From NCBI GenBank assembly GCA_940337035.1, contig CALNHX010000282.1, positions 186,001 to 250,000 of the forward strand: 64,000 nucleotides of DNA, written 5' to 3'. A program made the position numbers and the translations under genes. The number at the start of each line of letters is the position of its first letter. The first letter of the stretch is position 1. Below the pieces are notes generated by a model that had not been told where the DNA came from, ran no database searches, and saw only the letters and a program-made list of their open reading frames with translations. The stretch is from Agriotes lineatus. Its lineage: Eukaryota > Arthropoda > Insecta > Coleoptera > Elateridae. Below, in pieces: positions 46,711 to 58,651 of the stretch.

Positions 46711-47751
46711 ATGGTTGTTTATTCACAAAATGAAAAAATAGATATGCTACTCATTTACGGCGAATGTAGAAGAAATGCTCATGCTGCTGAACGATTGTAT
46801 ATCGAGAGATATCCCGGCCGCGAGGGTCGACATCCTAGCAGGCAATATTTTTCTATTCTGGAAGCAAGGTTCAGAAATGCTGAAGAACATATTGAAGAAG
46901 AGCATTTTATTATAAACTAAGAGACAGAAATTAACGTGCTAGCCGATGTAGAGGCTCATTCAACTGTTTCTGTAAGAGAACTGGCTTTAGAACTTGATAT
47001 CGGTAGGGAATCTATCAGGAAGATGTTAAAAAACACAACTATAAATGTTATAAGTTCCAGTTACATCAACATCTGTACGAGAATGACGCAGAAAGAAGAC
47101 TTGTTTATTGTAATTGATTTAGGGAAAATGTCAATTTGCATGACAAAATTTTGTTTACAGATGAACCACATTTTAGTAAAAATGGGATTTTCAACAGACA
47201 TAATACCCATTTTTGATCTACTGCAAACCGTTATGAAATGAGGTTGGAGACCATCAGCATAGATTTGGCATAAACGTGTGGGCTGGTATTGTAGGGACAA
47301 GAGTACTCGATCCCATTTTTTTGCAGGATCATTAAATGGTGAGCGTTATTTAAACATGTTAAGGAATGTAATAGAAAACGAAATAGAGCAACTTCCTCTA
47401 GAAGTATCTAGGAATTTATATTTTCACCAAGATGGAGCTCCATATTACAATACTCGAATAGTGCAAGATTATGCAAGATTCGACAACCGGGTTATATCAA
47501 CTTACGGCAAAATAAGGTCGCCGGCTAGATCTCCCGATTTAACCCCAATGGACTACTTTCTTTGGGGTTACATAAAAGATAAAGTTTATAAAGCTCCTTC
47601 TAATACGTTAGAAGAGCTCCAGAACAGAATTCGAACTGCGTTCTTATCAGTTACACCTAGGATTCTAGAGAACGTGATCAGAAAAACACCCACAAATGTC
47701 AATAAATGCATTGAAGCTGAAAGCAGACATTTTGAACACCTGTTACCTTAG
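46711..47751 (+). pseudogene. Mariner-superfamily transposase (DUF4817-type N-terminus), frameshifted
   Basis: The frame opens MVVYSQNEKIDMLLIYGECR and RRNAHAAERLYIERYP, the HTH-bearing N-terminus shared by insect DUF4817/DDE_3 transposases. After a stop at 46918 come VSVRELALELDIGRESIRKM (second HTH) and, in another frame, DKILFTDEPHFSKNG with the first catalytic Asp (~47160). From 47278 the reading is continuous: FFAGSLNGERYLNMLRNVIE, YFHQDGAPYYNTRIVQDYAR (second Asp) and SPARSPDLTPMDYFLWGYIK (third Asp), ending with RHFEHLLP. Counting gives 39 residues between the presumed second and third Asp. At least two frameshifts and two stops break the N-terminal half, while the last 157 codons are intact. 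The element is therefore non-autonomous as read. Confidence 0.85.
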
Positions 47752-48229
47752 TTATTAATATGTTCTTTTTGTATTTAAGTTGTTTTCGTTACCTAAATAT
47801 TATTGGATTTTATACCTTATTGAGTTTTGTTGCAATTTATTTAATTAGAATAATATGTAGGTAATCATTGACTTTTCTACTAAATAAAATACTGAATTGT
47901 TTCCTAAAGAATTAAAAAAAACTATTTATTTGGGCGTTGTAAAATGACCTATACTCAATTATCTTTCTTAAAGTAACAAAATTAATATTCTAATTAATTT
48001 CTCAATTATTGAGTGGTATTTTTCACTCTCGCATTTCCGCCGTATGCTATAAAAAAAAACGCATTGTCCATAGAAAAGAGTTACGTGCTATAGTGAAAGA
48101 AGGAGTTAGGCTTTTGTTTTTTCATGGCAAACTACATTCTTTGGCATCTGTAACGGCATTAATAGTAAAATTTGTTTATGAGAGTGTAATAACTTTTTTT
48201 TAAATGCAAAACTTGATACCCATCATTGC

Positions 48230-48742
48230 AAAGGTGATTTAATAAGCTACCTGACGGTAATAAATAAAAGATATGTTGCTATTTGAAATAAACGAGTAAT
48301 TTCGGTTTATTTATTGGATAATATGGTCGTCCGTAAAATACCCATCCGTGTTTCTCTAACAAATTAATTAGACATTATTATACAACCTGACACCAACCAT
48401 TTCAACGTTTCCATGGCCTACTATCTAACAGTTATGTTGTTTTAACGAATTTACGGCTATCTTTGAGATTTGTTAAAAAGTGACTCAGGAGGCCATTTTT
48501 GAAACAAATGATAATATGTGATACGTCATTGCACATTTCAAATATTGAATCAAAATGGTAGGTTTCTATTTAAAGTAAAAAAGTTGCTACCACTTCCGGT
48601 TGAACCGGAAGTGATTTTAAATGTTTGTTTACGCTAAAAAATTTCACCCTAGAAGTGCATTTTACCCTAAAAGTTTAAAATTTTTATTTTGAAAACCATG
48701 GGAAAAACTAGGTGGGGTAACAACTTCTGTGGTCACCCGGTA
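48230..48742 (-). repeat. Right long TIR of the mariner-superfamily element
   Basis: The inverted copy of 45932-46442 with scattered substitutions and small indels. Confidence 0.85.
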
Positions 48743-49030
48743 CACTTGGAATGAAACCGGGAAAATTTCAGACAAATATAGACAGTGTGAGAACCTTAAA
48801 AAAATTTACTTTTTATTCAACTTAGTAATATATACAAGTAATCATTTGTACATAGTGCAGGCTTTATTCTTACCAAAAATGGGAGCCAATAGATACAGAA
48901 TAACTGTTTGACGATACAAAAACTAAGCACAAACTAGTGCGTTACTAAATATAGCTGCGACTCAGGAATTTGAGAGGTCGGTGCTTCGTGGTGCAGGTAG
49001 AAATTGCGTAGTTCCTTACAAATCCCACAG

Positions 49031-49079
49031 GACGATGTGGGCTGCACACGCGTTCCGCCTGCCGTTCGAATTCGACTTG
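49031..49079 (+). CDS. Possible third exon of the secreted-protein gene (weak)
   Basis: A GC-rich 49-base island is bounded by a pyrimidine-rich acceptor (TTCCTTACAAATCCCACAG) and a donor (TTGGTAAAG). In phase 0, which exon 2 demands, it reads DDVGCTRVPPAVRIRL. Fit of phase, splice signals and base composition is suggestive only; the intron would be 17 kb and no transcript or homology supports it. Confidence 0.2.
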
Positions 49080-49399
49080 GTAAAGTTTTGTTTTATTTGA
49101 AAATGAATTTAATTTATTAGAAACGTGAAGATATGTTTACTCCTAACTTAATTTGATTTTTAAAATTATTTATTGTCACAATGTCGACGAGGGAAGTTCT
49201 GGGTAAAGCCTTTTACAGATTTTTTCTCCTGAAATTCTAAGGAATTTCAATTATCAAGTCAGGTAGCACCATCATTTCAACATAAATATAATCCTGGAAA
49301 AGAAGATAATTATCATTTTCACACTGAAAATCAAAACGAGAGCTTTATATTTTTACATTTTGGAGAATATTCAATTTTTTCACTTTGCAATTTCGTCAC

Positions 49400-50290
49400 T
49401 ATTATTTAATTCGTCTTATTTGCCGTCTTTAGTGTGTTCCGCTAGACTTCGGGTTTTGTTTGCATATTGCTCGGTGCTGAACCATTCTCTGCACCTCGCC
49501 AATGTGTTTCTTCGTTTCATGCTTGTATATTCCGGTCTGTATTGCCACACTTCTTTCGGCTTTCGATCTTTTTTTCAGAAATCTCATTTTGGCTGTAGTA
49601 GCACAAATTTTTAGCTTCTCCTGCATCGTCCATGTTTCTGTCACATAGAACAAGGTTGGTAGGTGCACAGAATTGTAGATTAGCATTTTCACCTTCTTAG
49701 GTATCTCACGTGTATCCACTATAATTTGTGCAAGTCGTCGCATATGCGTTGTTGTTAATTTGGTCGAAACGCGCAGTTCGTCTCTTTTAAGTTCTCTTTT
49801 ACCTTCTAAACAGTTTTTCTCTAATATTCTGTAGCAGAACATGATAATGGGGAAACAAATGGTTCTGTAGTTACTGCATGCCATAGTCCCATAGTGTGTG
49901 GGCACGATGATGTTCTTTCAGTTCTCCGTATCTAATCAGTTTTACGGTTGGAACTTCTTCTACTTCTAACTCAGAGATGTTGCTATTCTGGCCATCATGG
50001 TCTTCACCTTCTTACAGGTTGAGTGGTGGTTCATTTACTTTCCTCGCGCTGTCGTCTGCGAGGACTGCTTAGTAATGGTCTTTCCAGGTCGTCAAGTATC
50101 TTCCTCATATTGATGTGTCTAGCACTTTTCCAGAACTTCCCTGCGAGGTATTTCACTGCGCGACAGAAGTTCTTCTGGTTAGCTTTGAATCCTTTCTGCA
50201 TTTCGTCTTCATATTCTTCTTGTTATTTACTTCAAGTTTCTAAATCTTAGCATCATCGACGATTTTTTATTACAGTAAAGATTTCATGAC
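49400..50290 (-). pseudogene. APE-type LINE relic
   Basis: On the - strand the upstream part (50290-49920) is like the linker and start of RT: ELEVEEVPTVKLIRYGELK, where families have a KLKNGKAPGxDGIPxELIKYG block. After a large deletion the C-terminus follows: MRRLAQIIVDTREIPKKVKM, LIYNSVHLPTLFYVTETWTM and ATTAKMRFLKKRSKAER. The catalytic RT centre is absent. Stops and shifts are frequent. Similar in kind to the relic at 35927-37203, but too broken to say whether the same family. Confidence 0.6.
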
Positions 50291-51600
50291 AAAATTAAAT
50301 CGATTTTTGTTCACATTTCTAAGTACAAACAATAGTCTCGGTAGGTCGCTTCCTTTCAGTTGATATTCCCTTTCCACTCGTGCCTCCTTAGCAATGATTG
50401 TATCCATTCCTATCTTAAAAGGTAGGCTGTACCTACCTGTAGTCTATATACCTGAAAAGGGACTCATCTTTAGCTTTAGTGAAATAAGGTTGAACTGAAG
50501 ATTGATCAAGGAATTTCGTAACCAATTCCTGTGAAGCAATAGGAAGCAAAACTGACAATTGAAACATTAGAAGGTTTAAACTTGTTTCATGTGCTTGATT
50601 TAAAGATGAAGTAAGACAAGAATGTCGGCATGACAGGCGCTTGAGCCAATAAATTAATTTAGCGAATGTTGGCCTGGACTCCTGAAGGGATGACTCAATG
50701 GGTTGCGCCTCTTGATGAGAATTTGCAAACTACCAATTAATTTGGAGCGGGCTGGTTTTTCCAGCTGGAATGCCGTTAAGCTTGCGGTTTGCCATGAAGC
50801 TGGTGACTGATACTGCCAATAATGTGATTGTCGTAAAATAAATTGTTGAGTTTAGGGTGCCGTTCACATTCCGGGCGTAATGATTTGAACTCTTGTGAAC
50901 TTTTAGTGCTCGTTTTATCGATGATTATGCGATTAATTTCAAAAGCACTCTTTATGGACTGGAATTAATGTTGCTAACGTAATGCAATTGCACTTTATGC
51001 CACTGCATCACCCCATAAAAGTTGGGAGTTAATGAAACGATGATATTAAAGCCCGAAAAAAGTAGGACACTACTGTATTACCAGCCGATAATCCACAATT
51101 TAATACATTACAGTTATAATTTGTCGCTAAGGGCCAAATTCGTCATTGCTTCGCTTTTCCTCGTTAATAAATTAGCAAGATATCTTTCAAAACGACCATA
51201 AAAAGAAAACCTTATACGACTTGCAACGTGCATTTTCAATGATTGGATTATACATAATGGAGGGATCTCCACTCCAGTTTATATTATTCTTAACCATGTA
51301 TCTGGTATCTTGTAAAAATAGGTCAGAAAAATAACATAATTGCATTGTTGATGAAGTATACAAACTGGACAAGGAGTAACGTGTAATAGTACGTGACCTA
51401 GAAAAGAAATGGATGGAATCTTGCTGATTCACGATGATGGTGTCTCAACCAAGGAATGTTGTATTTGAGTAGTGCGGATCATCTTGAAAAACTGAAACCG
51501 CAATTCTCATATTAGGACGAAAAATGAATGGCACAATCCCGCAGATTCGCTTGATTTGCCTTTTTAATTAATTAAGACTTTTTACTGCATTCCTCTGAAA
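50291..51600. other. Largely unique-looking stretch, no gene recognised
   Basis: 50640-50880 has more even base composition and TAATTAATT/AATTTAGCG motifs, but no open frame of note. It could be unique non-coding sequence inside the gene's intron. Confidence 0.3.
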
Positions 51601-51689
51601 ATTATAGTTTAAAAGTGTTTAGAAAATAGTTGTGTTTAAGGGTTGATTGCGTACCTAATGTAACTGTATTTCTGGAGAATAGTAATTTA

Positions 51690-51924
51690 CGTTACAAGTA
51701 TAGAAAGTGGAGCTTTTCAGTACGAGTGAGATGTTTCCGGAAGAGACCGTTAGGCCGAGTACGGAATTTCGAGACGAGTAACACTAGGGTTAGGTGTCAG
51801 AGCAGTCCACAACTTTCGTTGTGTACTGAACCTCGCCCTAAAATATACAAACATTGTTTTTTAATTTTATAATTTTTTTTTTGTACAAATAAAGGCAATT
51901 TATTATTATTATTATTATTATTAT
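51690..51924 (+). repeat. Possible retroposon 3' end with (ATT)n tail
   Basis: A GC-richer 51720-51840 segment is followed by a T-rich stretch, GTACAAATAAAGGCAATTT, and a pure ATT microsatellite at 51901-51924. Such trinucleotide tails often end insect LINEs and SINEs. No coding part was recognised. Confidence 0.45.
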
Positions 51925-51963
51925 AGTATGGAAAAGCCACTTTCATACGAGTTTCGTATAATA

Positions 51964-52217
51964 TTTTTTCGTACACTAGCATACAAAACGGAATAATAAA
52001 TTTCTCCTCTCATCTGAATTTGCCATAAAATTTATTAATTAGACAGGTACACTTTGCGGTATTTGTACAAGGTAAAATTCGTAGACTACGGCAAAGTACT
52101 ACTTTGCCGTACGAATACCGCAAAGTGCTACTTTGTCGTACGAATACTGCAAAGTGTAACTTTCTAATTAATAAATTGTACGGCAAAGTAGCTCTTTCAA
52201 TGCTAGTGTACGAAAAA
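51964..52217. mobile_element. Fold-back element with internal 29-bp repeats
   Basis: TTTTTTCGTACACTAGCAT (from 51964) pairs with ATGCTAGTGTACGAAAAAG (to 52217); further in, AAATTTATTAATTAGA pairs with TCTAATTAATAAATT. The centre holds two to three copies of a 29-base unit close to CGTACGAATACCGCAAAGTG plus CTACTTTGT, itself partly self-complementary (GCAAAGTACTACTTTGC). No coding content. Confidence 0.7.
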
Positions 52218-52682
52218 GAAGATTTACATTGACGCATCATATTTTAAAATTATTTAATTTTTAGAACTTGGCAAATATTACAACCTAGATGTTGCGAGCA
52301 TTACATAACTATACGAAAATATTGAGTCCAATTATAGCTTCATTTTGAAATGAAATTTGAACAGTTTTTTATATTAACTGTTTGGCTGTATTTATTCAAT
52401 GTCGCCTTCATTTCTCAATTATAGTTCTTAAATACTGCTTCAGTGCTTCAATGAAAATGTGAACAAAATAGTAAAACTGAAATTAATCGATGACACGGTA
52501 AACAAGAGGTGTAATAAATTTTTTTTAAATCTACGTGGTAATAGCTTTTTCATAACACCTACTTGTTATCTGTCAATAACAGAACTGCCAACCTGACTGA
52601 AAAGTTCCCCATAACAGCCACGGCTGTTATACATTTAAGAGCCTAGGTCGTTAAGAAATAACAGAACAGTAACATTTTAACA

Positions 52683-52838
52683 TTGGCAATACCGAAATGT
52701 ATAGTTGGTGACACTGTAAGTCTATGTCAAATTCGAATTGGGCCAGTCTGTGTCAAAACTGAAGCAAAACCTAACCTACTAACATTGAATTTGACATAGA
52801 CTTACAGGGTCACCGACAATACATTTCAGTATTGCCAA
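52683..52838. mobile_element. Palindromic MITE with TTGGCAATACYGAAATGTAT tips
   Basis: TTGGCAATACCGAAATGTAT at 52683 is mirrored by ATACATTTCAGTATTGCCAA ending at 52838. Its arms contain GTAAGTCTATGTCAAATTC and its loop GTGTCAAAACTGA and AAAACCTAACCT, which also occur in the MITE at 29378-29635 although the tips differ completely. No clear target duplication. Confidence 0.85.
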
Positions 52839-54479
52839 ACGTAATTTTTTTTCCATAAGTGACTGATAAACTTATTAGTTTCGTTTGTTAGATGCTTACT
52901 AACGGCCTTACGTCGTTAATAAGAATAACTATGATTTTAAGAATAATGATAAACATCGGTGATGTAGATGTCGCAAACGAGCTAATTGAAGAAAAGAAGT
53001 TGTTTTAAATAAATACATAAATACATTATTTGGATATATCAGAACGATTGGGAAATAGGAAATCATATTAATAATATTCTGGTTGATATCGCAATAAATG
53101 ATACGTAATTAGAACAACTAAAAAGTGAGGAGATCCCGGGAAGGGTTGAAAATACAACAAAATTAAAAAAACCTTCATATTGTTGCAATTTGCGTTCTTT
53201 AATGAAATGAACTATACGCGGTTGTAGGAAACTGTACTTTAGTTAGCTATAAGCTATTTGTATCATAAATATTTTAAGGTAGAATTCGTAGACAAAATGT
53301 CATATTAAAATTACAACAAGCGAATGTTAGCCGGTGTTTAGAAACGTGCCTTTCTCTGGAAAGCTGGAGATATTTCAATCTCACGAATGGATTAGAGTAA
53401 ATTTATGCAGGGTTAACTTCGTACGCCGAAAAAATAGGCAAAGGTATATGGCCAGAACGTGATCAGAAGTGCAACTGTTGCAACTCGATCGTAAAAATTT
53501 TGTGCCGGCGGGGGCAAATTCTTGTAGCAGCATTGTAAAACTTTATTAGCAATAATTTGCGAGGGATCGAGCTTGACAAATTTCATCGTGTGAAAGCTTC
53601 TAATTTGTCAAATTCATAGAAGTATTATGAACTGTCACGTCCGTATGTACGTGCCAAAAGACCAAAAATTATAACTGCTCTGATAGGCTTATTTGGAAAT
53701 TTGTTAACGCCTACCGAGTATTCTTGGTCAAACTGGACTTAGAATTGAGTTAGTTAATAAGAAGAAGTTAATAAGTAAAGTTAAGAAGCAACGGTATTAA
53801 ACTTAAGTGTTCTGTAAACGGCAGAAAAATAAATGCAAGTATTTATACTTAAGTGTTCTTATTAATCTCGCAACAGTAGCTTTAGTCTTCGTGTCCAAGT
53901 GTATTTTAACTAAAAGGATTGCCAGTTACCCCGACTTTAGGCGTCCCGCGACAATATAAAGTCAAACGAAATACTCGTAAATTGGCCAAATTGTAAGAAA
54001 TTACAGGAAATTGGAAGAAGTCAGATCAAGCCAGCTGTTTTTGACATCAGAGGTAATAGTAATAATAATCTAGTTAAAATAGCTAGAAAGGATTTTAAAA
54101 TGAAAGTACGAAACATGCAAAAGCTGTGTATTATCAGAAAAAAGAAGAAATAAAGCTTGTGAAAGTAGTAATTCTGGTAAATTTAGAGCAAGTAACCATG
54201 TAATATCAAAGACCCTCAAACGAAATTCTTACCTAAACCACCAAATGAATTTAATAGTAATCGTGTATTTCCATTTTATTCGGAGAATTTATATCGGTTG
54301 TTCATTCAAATTTGATGTCGCAGTCGGCACTGAAAAGGTCATTGTGAATATATCACAAAACGTACGTAACCCTACTTTTATAAATAGATTTAACTACAAC
54401 AAATTAGTGAAATGCAAACGTTTAAAACTAACTTTAAAACACTACAATACCATCAAATGGTAATTCATAACAAATATTC
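52839..54479. other. Unassigned stretch
   Basis: No gene recognised. The less AT-rich patch at 53430-53540 has a short frame (WPERDQKCNCCNSIVKILCR) that is probably accidental. Confidence 0.35.
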
Positions 54480-55035
54480 AATATGTTCACCGCCTTTGCC
54501 CATTCACGCTCGAACTCTTTGCACAATCCCAATGCTGACATTTATTAACATATTCGGATTGTTATAATTTCATTAATTTTCTCCAATATTCTGTGTTGCA
54601 GTTCATTAGGTCATGTATTGGTTCTTTAAGTACGGCCACAGAAAAAAATCGCATGGCGTGAGGTCGCAAGATCTGGCAGGATAAGGTATTGGTGTGTTTC
54701 GACTAATAATTTGTCTGTCGAAAAATGCTCGTATCATATTTAAGGTATCATGTGTTGTGTCCGCAGTGGCCTCGTCTTGTTGAAAAAAACGAAACCTGAG
54801 TGTATCCTCATGAAGCTCTTCGAAAAAGGGCAGTATAAACTCTTCTGGATACCTTTCTGCAGTCAAAGTGCCTGAAAAAACCTTCGTTGATTTTTCAACA
54901 AATAAACAATTTTATCTTACTTTTATCTTAAAAAAAGTATGACGCAACTATTCTACGCCTTGAAATAGCCGCCCATACTCCTATTATTTGAGAATGAAGG
55001 GGTGTCTCTACCATAAAATTAGGCTACTTCGAACT

Positions 55036-58000
55036 GCACCAACCAGGGCCGCGCCAAGCCAGTGTGCAATGTGTGCACCGCACACGGGCGGCCAAATTCA
55101 GGGGCGGCCAAAAAGGTTTACAAATTATATACAAATTACAAAAAAAAATAAAAAATGTACATTTTTTTTACTTGACAAATTTAGAAGTTCAAAAATATGT
55201 ACCTATATTGGTATAAAAAATGTTTATTGTGTAAATGAACACCTGATAATATGGTTACATGGATTATTGTTTATGTAAATTCTCAAAGTTAGTTTTTATT
55301 CCGTGGCGGCTAATTGTTAAACGAAGCCAACTTGAAGGAACGCTTTCCATGCATCTTTATGCAATGATTACAAAAAAGCCGGATATTTATCAGAAGCAAC
55401 AAAACGTGACTTTTCAGAAAACTGGCGGCTGGCGGCTTTTATTGACTGTGAAACATATCGTATTTATGAAGTAGGTATTTATATTATTTTTGATCGGGGT
55501 GTCGGCGATCTCTTTTGTCGGTAAGTACCTAATTGTTTTAAAGCTGATTTTAAGAAATATAATATTATATGATGCTTACATTAATGCTGTGGTAATATGG
55601 GTGCAATGATAATTATTTGGTCATTTAATTTTTGAATTGGCTGCAGAGAAGATCCAGAAAAGTTATAAATATGGTAAGTACCTACATACATATCAATCAT
55701 ATATCAATCAATACACAGATAGTTACCTACATATTCTTAAATTGTATTAAGTATTAAAATTGTTATAATTTTTCTAGAACAGAAAAACGAAAAGGCTGTC
55801 GGGTTTTCAGTATCGAAAACAAAGTCTACAAAAAAAAAGAAGAAAAGAAAAAACTGGCCAATACTTTAGAAAAATATTTGAAGCCAGAAAATGTGTCAGC
55901 GGAAGCATTAGAATCAAGCTCTAGTTCTCTTTCCGGGCCACTTAATGAGCCGTGCGTCCAAGAAGTCGAAATGGAAATTATGAGGGAAGATTCCGAATCT
56001 GGGGAAGAGAAGGTGACTTCATCTGACTCGGAGTCTCCAAAACCAGAGAGAAGAGAAGTTGGTGACGCTGAAGAAGCCAGCACGTCATCCTCATCAAGGC
56101 TTTCTGAACTAAAGAAATTTGGCTGCTCATCAGATTCACAGCAGTCGCAGCAGGACAGAGCAACCTCAGATGATCCTGGAGAGTGGCCTGAGATAATATC
56201 AACAACATTAACCAAAATTTTAGTAGAAAGAGGGCCTGTTCAGGTAACGCAATTTAATTTCCCAACTAATGAAAATGGTCGAAGGTTTTCGAAAAAATAT
56301 TTCTACCGTTCTCTTCCAAATGGAGAAGAAATTAATAGACCGTGGTTAGTTTATTCAATAAAAAATAATGCAGTTTATTGCTTTTGTTCTACAATATTTG
56401 GCAAAATTAAAAACAATTTTTCGCAAAAGGAAGGTGTTTCTGACTGGTAGCATTTGTCACTATTGATTTCAAGGCACGAAAAAAGTGATACTCACAATGC
56501 AAATGTTAAAAATCTTATAAAATTGTTATCAAAAGAACAAACTGTAAACCAGACGCAACTACGTTTGTTGAATGCAGAAGCAAAGCACTGGCATGCTGTG
56601 ATTGAGAGAATAATTTAAATAATACAATATTTGTCACGACAGTGTCTTGCTTTAGGCGGGTAATCTAATAAATTATTTGAAAGCAATAACGGTAATTTTT
56701 TAAAAGCTGTTGAGATGATCTCAAAATTTGATTCTGTTATGTCAGAACATGTGCTTCGGACTCAAAAGTCACAAAAGGATGAAACACGAATGGTAAATTA
56801 TTTAGGGGACAAAATTCAGAATGAAATAATAGATGTCATTGGTAACAAAATTAGAAATAATATTTTGGATTTAATTAGAAAATGTAAATACTATTCTATC
56901 ATTCTTGACTGTACACCGGATATTAGTCATATCGAACAAATGACTATAATTTTTAGAGTTACAATGTTGAATGAGTCCTCAAAAAAAAATTGAAATACGC
57001 GAGCATTTTATAGAATTTTGTCCTATTAATGATTCAACTGGAGTGGGTTTAAGTGAATTTTTAATGAATTTACTTTCAAAGTTGAATTTAAATATTTACG
57101 ACATACGTGGCCAAGGGTACGATAATGGGGCAAAAATGCGCGGCAAACATAATGGTTCGAAAAAAAAAAAATTAGAAATAAATCCGCGAGCATGTTTTGT
57201 GCCGTGCACAGCCCATACATTAAATTTAGTAGTGAACGATGCTGCTAAAGTTTCTTTTGAGACTTCTGGTTATTTTGATATAGTTCAAGAATTATTTGTT
57301 TTTTTTTTCTGCGTCGGTAAAAAGATGGTCAATTCTGAAAAAACACAGAACAAATTTAAATTTAAAACCACTTAGTGACACACGGTGGTCTAGTAGAATA
57401 GACGCTGTGAAGCCCCTGCGTTACCAAATTGAGCAAATATATGATGCATTGGTAGAAGTAATTGAAGATCGTTTATCCGTACAAGACCACAGTGCTTCAC
57501 ATCAAGCCAAATCTTTGGCATTAAAAATTCATAGTTATAAATTTTTGTGCTCAACAATTATTTGGTACAATATTTTAATCAAAATTAATGTTTTGAGCAC
57601 GATGATGCAAAATCCTACTATAAATATAAAAACTTGCTTAGAGCATTTTAAAAATTTGTTAGATTTTTTCTTAGCTCTTCGATCAGAATTCAATAATGTT
57701 CTTACTGACGCTAATACACTTGCGGATGAACTCGGTATTGAACCTAATTTCCCTGCTGTTCAGTCTGTTAGACCACGAAGAAAACCCAGACAATTTGATT
57801 ATGAACACAGTGATGAACCAATTATTGATCCAAAAAATTATTATAAAGTTAACGTTTATTTTAATATATTAGATCAAACTTTATCGTCTTTAAGAGACAG
57901 ATTTGAGGGAATAACAAGATATGATACTATGTTTGGAATTCTCTATAATATGTTTGATTTAACGGAAAACGAGCTATTACAATGTTGTAAAGATTTACAT

Positions 58001-58651
58001 CTTCATCTAACTGATGATTCTAGAAAGGAATTAGATGTAGATGGAATAGAATTATTTGAAGAGATAAAATCTTTAAAATTACATCTTAAACCTACTTCAG
58101 CTGAAAAGCATCAGTTAGAGCCCCAGTCCATTCTTGAATATATTTTTGAAAATCAGCTCATAGCATCATTTCCAAATATGTCAATAGCTCTTAGAATATT
58201 ACTCACGTTACCAGTTTCAGTTGCGTCTGGTGAGAGATCTTTCTCCAAACTAAAAATTATTAAAAATTATATGCGATCCACAATGTCACAAAACAGATTA
58301 AATAATCTGTCTATAATAGCAATAGAAAGCGACACGATGGATTCCATCGATTTAGAATTAGTAATTAAAGAATTTGCGGAGAAAAAAGCTAGGAAAGTTG
58401 CTTTTTTATAATTTTCTAAAATTTTGTTGTTTTTTTATTAATTTTATTCCACTATTTTTTTGTAAATTTTATTGTTAATAAAACTTTTTTTAAATTTCTG
58501 TTTTTCACTTAAATTAATTTGATTTGTTACACTTAAACTAGGTATGTACTACATACAATTTATATTTTACAAGAAAAATGTAAATTTTGGGGCGGCAAAT
58601 TTGGCTCTGCACACAGGCGGCCATTGATGCTGGCGCGGTCCTGGCACCAAC
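55036..58651 (+). mobile_element. hAT element with target duplication GCACCAAC
   Basis: The element spans 55044-58643 (3.6 kb): CAGGGCCGCGCCAAGCCAGT at the left pairs with GCTGGCGCGGTCCTG at the right. Exact 8-base copies of GCACCAAC flank it (55036-55043, 58644-58651). Subterminal GGGGCGGCCAAA / GGGGCGGCAAATTT motifs occur at both ends. It carries one long, lightly damaged transposase gene. Exact duplication and mild decay suggest it is among the younger insertions here. Confidence 0.92.
55671..58411 (+). pseudogene. hAT transposase, ZMYM1/DUF4371 type, nearly complete
   Basis: A probable micro-exon with only ATG (55671-55673, then GTAAGT) joins across a 104-base intron (TTTCTAG at 55771-55777) to NRKTKRLSGFQYRK, the KRLSGxQxRK start usual for this family. 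Then come LANTLEKYLKPENVSAEALE, a Ser/Glu-rich region, and a TTF-type zinc finger region (FSKKYFYRSLPNGEEINRPW, YCFCSTIFG). The catalytic core has IILDCTPDISHIEQMT (first Asp, codon at 56907), DIRGQGYDNGAKMRGKHNG, PCTAHTLNLVVNDAAK and DTRWSSRIDA. The C-terminal dimerisation domain has LPVSVASGERSFSKLKIIKN with the catalytic Glu near 58224. Damage is limited: a 1-base shift near 55830, stops at 56448, 56616 and 56661 (the first from a Trp codon), and shifts in homopolymers near 56985 and 57300. The last 371 codons are intact. Confidence 0.85.

Larger units (their letters stand above)
45932..48742 (+). mobile_element. Mariner-superfamily element with ~510-bp TIRs
   Basis: TACCGGCTGACCACGAAAGT at 45932 is mirrored by GTGGTCACCCGGTA ending at 48742, and the inverted similarity continues inward for about 510 bases, to 46442 on the left and from 48230 on the right (AAATCACCTT and AAGGTGATTT). 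Tip TA dinucleotides fit Tc1/mariner targeting. A broken transposase lies between. TIRs of this length are unusual for the superfamily, where ~30 bases is common, though long-TIR groups exist. The frames at 48009-48203 and 47061-47300 are shadows. Confidence 0.85.

Noticed and set aside
55826..56215. 129-codon frame on the - strand rich in Ser and Asp
   Set aside because: It is antisense to the Ser/Glu-rich N-terminal region of the hAT transposase; codon periodicity favours the + strand.
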